In this document: positions 58,455 to 64,000 of the stretch, one piece after another
Position numbering within the stretch: position 1 is the first letter of the stretch
How the letters are laid out: every line of letters starts with the position of its first letter
From: Fasciolopsis buskii
Taxonomy: Eukaryota; Platyhelminthes; Trematoda; Plagiorchiida; Fasciolidae
NCBI GenBank assembly: GCA_008360955.1
Contig: LUCM01005996.1
Location: 35,771 to 99,770, forward strand
Direction of reading: 5' to 3'
DNA length: 64,000 bases
Notes under the pieces: model-generated
Database searches by the model: none
The model's input: the letters and a program-made list of their open reading frames with translations, nothing else
Told to the model about the DNA's origin: nothing
Program-made: the position numbers and the translations under genes

Positions 58455-60855
58455 TGACACATTGTTTGTCCTGCTGCTACGAGACGTTTCCCTCTTGTTT
58501 ACTCAGTTTACACGGTGACGGAATGGAGCTGCTCCTAATCGATGCTGCATCTATTTCGGGCTGTCCGAGATGCGTCGCAGGCAGGATAAGAACCACAAGA
58601 GCTATTCGAATATGTCTCCGAGCGGTTCACCGCAATGTTTTGTCGAAAAGCATTCTTACTTTGACCCACCAGCAAAGGTGTAAATGGGTGGAGTTCACCA
58701 AGACCGAATGGAGTACGGACAATCTGCTCAGTGAATATTGACAGTACCAAGGTGCAACCGTTCAGGAGGAAAACGAACTCAAAGAGAAGGAAGGAGAACG
58801 CGTTTAAATCGATCGAATTAGGTTTCATTTGCCAGAAGTGCCCAACTTCAAATGTCCATCAAAAATAAGAGCGATAAATTCAGATTAGTTCATTTTTGAC
58901 CTGGATTTTCTTTTGGTATCCTCCTAATTGGTGGCCCTTATCTAGTGAGTCGGTACTACTTGCGATATAATGGCTGGGACCCGGAAGAGGTTGAATGGGA
59001 GGTCTGCGTGATGTTATTCGGACAGCTGGGTTCCATGTAGGTTCAAGAAAACGGTCCACCGGGAGTTGGGTGAAAAAAATAGAAATTAGGGGAGGACTTG
59101 TGTTCAGTTAGTTTGGGCCAGAGGAGCCCCATATTGGATGTGGTAACTACCTGCCCTATGTTTTGTCGTGAAATAATATAGTCCCAAGGAACCTGAATAT
59201 TTTTGCATGTTTGGGGAGCACGAAACAATATGGACAGTTCTTTCGGTGAGGGCATCTGTATAGCGTGTATCCTGGATACAGCCCTATTGGTGCCGTTTTT
59301 AAGTGTTGACCCTGGCTTATAAGCTTGCTAGGATTCGGCTGTTGCTGTTTTATGTTTCTATTCTTTTCAATTCAGCAGAGCAACCTCTTCAGAGGTCGCT
59401 ATCCTAGTGCAAGGTATTTTGAAGGCCATACAGTAATTTCGATCCCTTTGGCCGTTCTCGTCTGGAGTTATGGCAAAAGCGTGACCACGAAGTTGAAGGC
59501 CTCGTCGTCATCCACTGACTGTTAAATCTAATGATGCAATACTCATTTGCGAGTTATACACACGAAATCCCTCAGGTGCTGCTCCACCATTTTGCCCTTG
59601 TTCGGTTACGCGCACATGCGAAGCCATGAAATTGTTACACGGATCTAATGAATTCGAACCTTAGATTCAGTAAATATCGTTTTAACCCGAACAACCTGTT
59701 TGTCAGATTTAAAGAGCCACTAAAGCTGCCAAAGACTACATGAGAAAAGTGACTATCAGGTAATCAAAGACATCAGTCTTTATCTCCTAGAAATAAAATA
59801 GCAAATGAATCATGTTTGCAACAAGAATTCGGCATTATTTCAGCGCCGGTTTTCAATCACACTTTGAAGACAGTGTACACAGGGCGCTAAAACCGGATTC
59901 AAACCCTACATTTACACACTGATTTATCCCGCTGCTGTTCACGTTTAACCGCCTGATAGTAATTTCGGGATATTTGTTGCGATGTAACCGTGTATAAGGT
60001 TTCTCTTGCCCCATGGGGGGCATGCAGTGACCAGAAAGGAAAGGATAAGACCAAAAGTACCGCGCATTTAACTGGGTGGTCTATTCACTTTTTATTGCCT
60101 CAACTAGAGCACGATTGCTATACATTTTGCTAATTTTCTCGCTTTGCGGGAGTACTGCGTATGCATAATAATCCCGAAGTTTATTGAGTGATTCCAAGAA
60201 GATTTTGTTTTCTTTCATCAAAGTATTATTAATACTCCAAAGGTGAAACCATGTACACCTTTTTTGAAACGTGGTGTTCAAAATGACCAGATATTTTTGA
60301 TAAACCACTGTTGTGTTTCTTGAATGGATTCATCCTAAGTGCATAATTTTAATGGCCCAAAAGCAATTCTACTAGCAACATCTGATATCTTTTCGCGGAT
60401 GATTCTGAGCGCATTTTCAAACGCATAACGAATCATGAAACTAGAATGAAATTTGCAACAGAACTAAGAGATTCTATAATGATGCTACGTAAGAATTTTC
60501 GTCAGACTACCTGAAAACTACCAGAGGGAGACATAAAAACACAACTACCGGATCTATTTTTCCGCTGCCTGAGTTTTTACTGGAGAAAGGAGATCGCTAG
60601 CATTTATTGGTACTTGAAGTAAAAGAGTTAACGACAAAGAAACAGAGCTATCAGGATGGCTAAATTCAGTTGCAGGCTATCACTTGTCATGACTGTTTCG
60701 CGATGGACGTAATCAGAACCGAAATATTTGTTGCAACTTACTAACGGTTGCAAAGTGAGCCCTTTCTGCATTAGTTTGTACTTCAAATTCCAGACTATAA
60801 TATTTAATTTTATAAGCTCGTGTCCCGAAATTTCGCTTCTACCCAGAGTCCCTCT
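58455..60855. other. No recognisable gene
   Basis: Minus-strand frames 60081-60308 (ending SNRALVEAIKSE) and 59043-59255 (with a possible donor GCAG/GTAGTT) read in a protein-like way but lack convincing partners. Not called as exons. Confidence 0.35.
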
Positions 60856-60995
60856 TTAGGATCTAATCAACAGAAATAATCTAGTAATTATAGCATCAAA
60901 ATTGAGTTTGAGGAATCCCACTTCAGGAATGACTACTGGCTTCGATATGATCAGATCTACGTCTCGTTGGCGGGCCAGATGAAAAAACACCTGCG
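60856..60995 (-). CDS. Candidate exon, function unknown
   Basis: A strong acceptor (TTCTCTATTCTTTCAG) is followed by an open phase of 45 codons reading QVFFHLARQRDVDLIISKPV then VIPEVGFLKLNFDAIITRLF, to TAA. A second phase (AGVFSSGPPTRRRSDH) is also open for a while. No polyadenylation signal and no phase-matched partner were found. Confidence 0.25.
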
Positions 60996-61906
60996 CTGAA
61001 AGAATAGAGAACATGAAAACGCCATTTGCTACCACTGAAACGGCAAAACTAACAGTGCTGATAGCTGGTATTTTTTTATCTGCTGGAGACGTGATGATTA
61101 ATCTTCTTCCCATAGATTTATTTTGGCGGACTAATCTTTATGCTGAAAACTATATCAGGGATCACGCGCAGTGAATGGAAGATAACCATAAATGAATAAT
61201 TTTATTTTAGTTTTGGAGGTAATTTTGCCTACTGAAAGTGATGTAGATATCACCTATCAAGATGGGAGTATAAATCGTTGAATAATCAAGCCATACTGTA
61301 AATTTCCCTTCTCAACAAGAATTTTTCAATTGATTAATTGAATTTACTAAAATCTGTTTACTCAGCAACCTATGTGGTTATAATCAATCTAAGGAATGGG
61401 TGTTCATCGCTCGGTCAGTCGCAATGAACAGCTGACAACTGGTCCGAAAAACCGAAGACTGATAGACGCCGTGTCATGTAGTGCTGAAGCACCACAAACT
61501 GTTTGGAATGAATCCAATTCGTCTGGTGTTTAGGACGTTTTGACGCTTGGTGGTTCATTGTGCCCTCTAATGCCAATTTTGATGCAGATGTCGAAGATAT
61601 ATTATCTGGTGCTCGTAATCAAGCAAGCAATTATTTCCAACATAAGTAGGCAGTTATGAACATTTAGCGAGTTTATCATCATTTGGAACATTTATACAGT
61701 GGTTTCTTTTTTACCCTTCTCTATTCCACACAAGGCTCAAAACCATTGAACTAGTGACACGGCAGCTATTTTCTGGGTTTCTCGTGATCATGAATACCAC
61801 ATTTTCAAAATGATTCAAATAATCAAACGAAGCTCTTTGTTTCTGAGTTCGAAATGTGAATGGCAAATGGCAATTCACTAGGACGTTCCACCAAAGAGTG
61901 ATCTAC

Positions 61907-62126
61907 CAGCAACATGGGAGAAGTACAGAAGACATTTTATCGTAGATTGTTTTGACGCCAGTTTGGACGTAATAGTCGTTCGGATAACTTAGACGAAAAC
62001 CCAGTGGTCGACTACTTGGATCGAAAAAACTACACAATTGGAATCTCACTCCCGGTATACACGGTGTGCTAACGTGAACACGAAACGATTCTACTAATTC
62101 AAAGTCACAGTCGTCGCACGGTCTCT
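61907..62126 (-). CDS. Candidate exon, function unknown
   Basis: Open for 72 codons between a modest acceptor (GCACTAAAACAG) and donor CTG/GTAGAT. It reads CDDCDFELVESFRVHVSTPC, then FQLCSFFDPSSRPLGFRLSY, with five or more cysteines and a codon pattern rich in purine-N-pyrimidine. No family is recognised; it enters with one carried base and leaves two. Confidence 0.28.
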
Positions 62127-64000
62127 CTGTTTTAGTGCTTGACATTTATGGTTTTTAAGGATCAAACTTTTCGGTCCTGGGACAGTTTCAACAACTTCTG
62201 GTTTTAACTAAACCACTATCTAGAAACTTCGCCAAGGAAAAAATGCAAAAATAAAAGTGCCTGTTTTTGGACAAGGTTCGTGTCTCCGGAAGCAGAGTTA
62301 TTTTACTGAACAGCTCTGGGATAGCTCTAAAATAAAGTAGAATTACCAAGACATCCAATTTCAATGAACAGTGCGTTGTGCAACGATACAGAAGCATGGA
62401 TTTTACATACTGGACCTTGGGAAGAAATGCAATCTACAGACAATGCATTTTGTGTGAACTTAACGTGAAGGGCACATATGAACAAGAATCTTGCATTAAA
62501 AATGCACGTTTGCTTAGATTTGACTGGGCCTAATTTGATTTCTACCCATGCACCTTAGTTGGAGTAAGTTCTATTCACCTCGTTCATGTCGTAAGACTGG
62601 CTAGGATGCGCAAAATGCTGACAAAGATGTGCCATTTTGGTGGCTGCAAAATGCTAGAACAACACAGTAGAATACCAATAAAAGAAAAACAGCTATAAGA
62701 CCGATACAATCGCTTGTGGTATGAAGCGAAACAACGAGATGCAACAGCTTCTGGCTAACAACACGCAATATTGAAAGTTGGCACTCGAGCTGCATCCTAA
62801 GATTGGAGTCATCCTGATATTAAAGTGGCAAGTACGATTAATCACATTTTGTAATCGTCTCATATTTACTTTGGAACTATATGAAGTGTAAAATTCCTCC
62901 CAGTCTAGACAGTCTCTTTGCCTTAACTGCTGCCAAGTTAATCGAAAGTCAAGGTCTTTCTTTCAGTTATCAAGATCTCACGCATTCTCTGTTTTATACT
63001 CTGGGTGGAAAATGACGTTAGCTAATGTCTACAATATTAACCTATTACCGCCACTTTTCTGAACCGCGAATCACGTAAGTGAACATGCATTGTTGAATAA
63101 CCTCCAGTGAATTGATGCGATTTTTGTTCTTGTCGGCTATTGTTCAGCGGACACGAACCTCCCGCCGGAACACTGTCTAACGGATAGGCAAGCCAGGTCC
63201 GAATGCATCTCGAACTGCGCTGACAACATAATACACTATGTGATAGGTTATTTGAAATTTATATTGCGAAAATAGCCTGCTGACTGTTTGTAATAGGTTG
63301 ACATTATGGCCTTGTTAACGGAAATTCCATTACAAACATTCCCGTCTACGCTAATTTCAAATAATCCGAATGACGTTTTCACGGTTTACTAATTCTGAAG
63401 TGTGCCGTTTAGTTGGTGACGTACTGAGTGGAAAATTCATTTAACATTTTCAAGCAAATAATTTCTGTTTGGCGTATAACGCCCTGATGAAGGGGTTGGT
63501 GAAAACATGAAACATTTTAAGTTTTCCCATTCTGTGATGAAAACCCTTGAACGAGATGAATAATATACTGCTTAAATGCATTTTGATTTGGCTGAAAAGA
63601 ATTGAATGCACAACTAGTATTTCGTTTAGACGTATCGGTTGAATGTGTGCTCCCTCGAACTTCTGCCATCCTGTATCTGTTCTGTCCTGTTGAGACTCTT
63701 CACCGTCAGCTGATTGTGAACATTGCAATTTGATTCGTTAGGCAATGTCTGTCCTTATTTCAGCCAGGAAACGTTTTTGCTTTGCTACCTGTGAAAGGCT
63801 TGAAAAATGGTCACGCGGAATAACCACATTTCATTGTTTGGCTAATTGTCTACTTACGGAGGTCGCCAATGATTTAATTCAAACTAACAACTATTTACAA
63901 CGACAAAATACACGAAATCAGAGGTTAGGAGTCTAAAAGAACCTAGATTTTTGTTGATTCATCTCAGATCGGCTCAATAACGTTTACAAAACTGAAAACA
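62127..64000. other. No recognisable gene
   Basis: A short frame at 63745-63936 (plus) has helix-like residues (NDLIQTNNYLQRQNTRNQR) and a possible donor AGAG/GTTAGG, but the acceptor is weak. Nothing else was supported. Confidence 0.35.

Noticed and set aside
1..64000. Bacterial-type systems, CRISPR arrays, operons, integrated virus
   Set aside because: No clusters of adjacent same-strand complete genes, no regularly spaced repeats and no viral structural genes; all retroelement sequence fits eukaryotic LINE and Ty3/gypsy families.

Overview
The window looks like nuclear DNA of a metazoan, most probably a parasitic flatworm (fluke or tapeworm). The reasons are low gene density, dinucleotide microsatellites, tRNA-derived short repeats, many broken retrotransposon copies whose reverse transcriptase, protease and integrase motifs resemble families common in trematode and cestode genomes, and candidate split genes with short exons, one of them with a 35-base intron. 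Nothing bacterial, organellar or viral is visible: no operons, no rRNA, no intact tRNA, no CRISPR array. Almost all open frames of 60 to 140 codons are about as long as chance would give in this much DNA and are not called as genes.

Retroelement layout. LINE family A appears four times: 1-336 (+), 11770-12700 (-), 18590-19915 (+) and 56165-56760 (-). The first and last copies face each other at the two ends of the window, are nearly identical over about 290 bases and share the same frame break. LINE family B appears at 29030-29940 (+) and 48990-49925 (+). One Ty3/gypsy element lies at 14110-16942 (+) in the order zinc knuckle, protease, reverse transcriptase, RNase H, integrase, all with frameshifts and damaged catalytic residues. 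A weak gypsy-like trace is at 40040-40345 (-). tRNA-derived repeats are at about 1490-1560, 25890-26428, 27160-27345, 28508-28610 and 52960-53130. The 25890-26428 block contains a perfect 185-base inverted repeat next to the only N.

Candidate host genes. Gene 1 (+, about 30174-38328) is a chain of short open exons with good splice signals and mostly compatible phases. It carries a stretch resembling a MYT1-type C2HC zinc finger, then an acidic C-terminus ending in a 35-base intron and a stop codon overlapping AATAAA. Gene 2 (-, 48870 down to 47385) is a similar chain ending in a 56-codon terminal exon. Isolated candidate exons lie at 57347-57817 (-), 58290-58454 (+), 60856-60995 (-) and 61907-62126 (-). 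All are sequence-only inferences: no protein family was firmly recognised, and transcript or homology data would decide them. The remaining stretches hold nothing recognisable.
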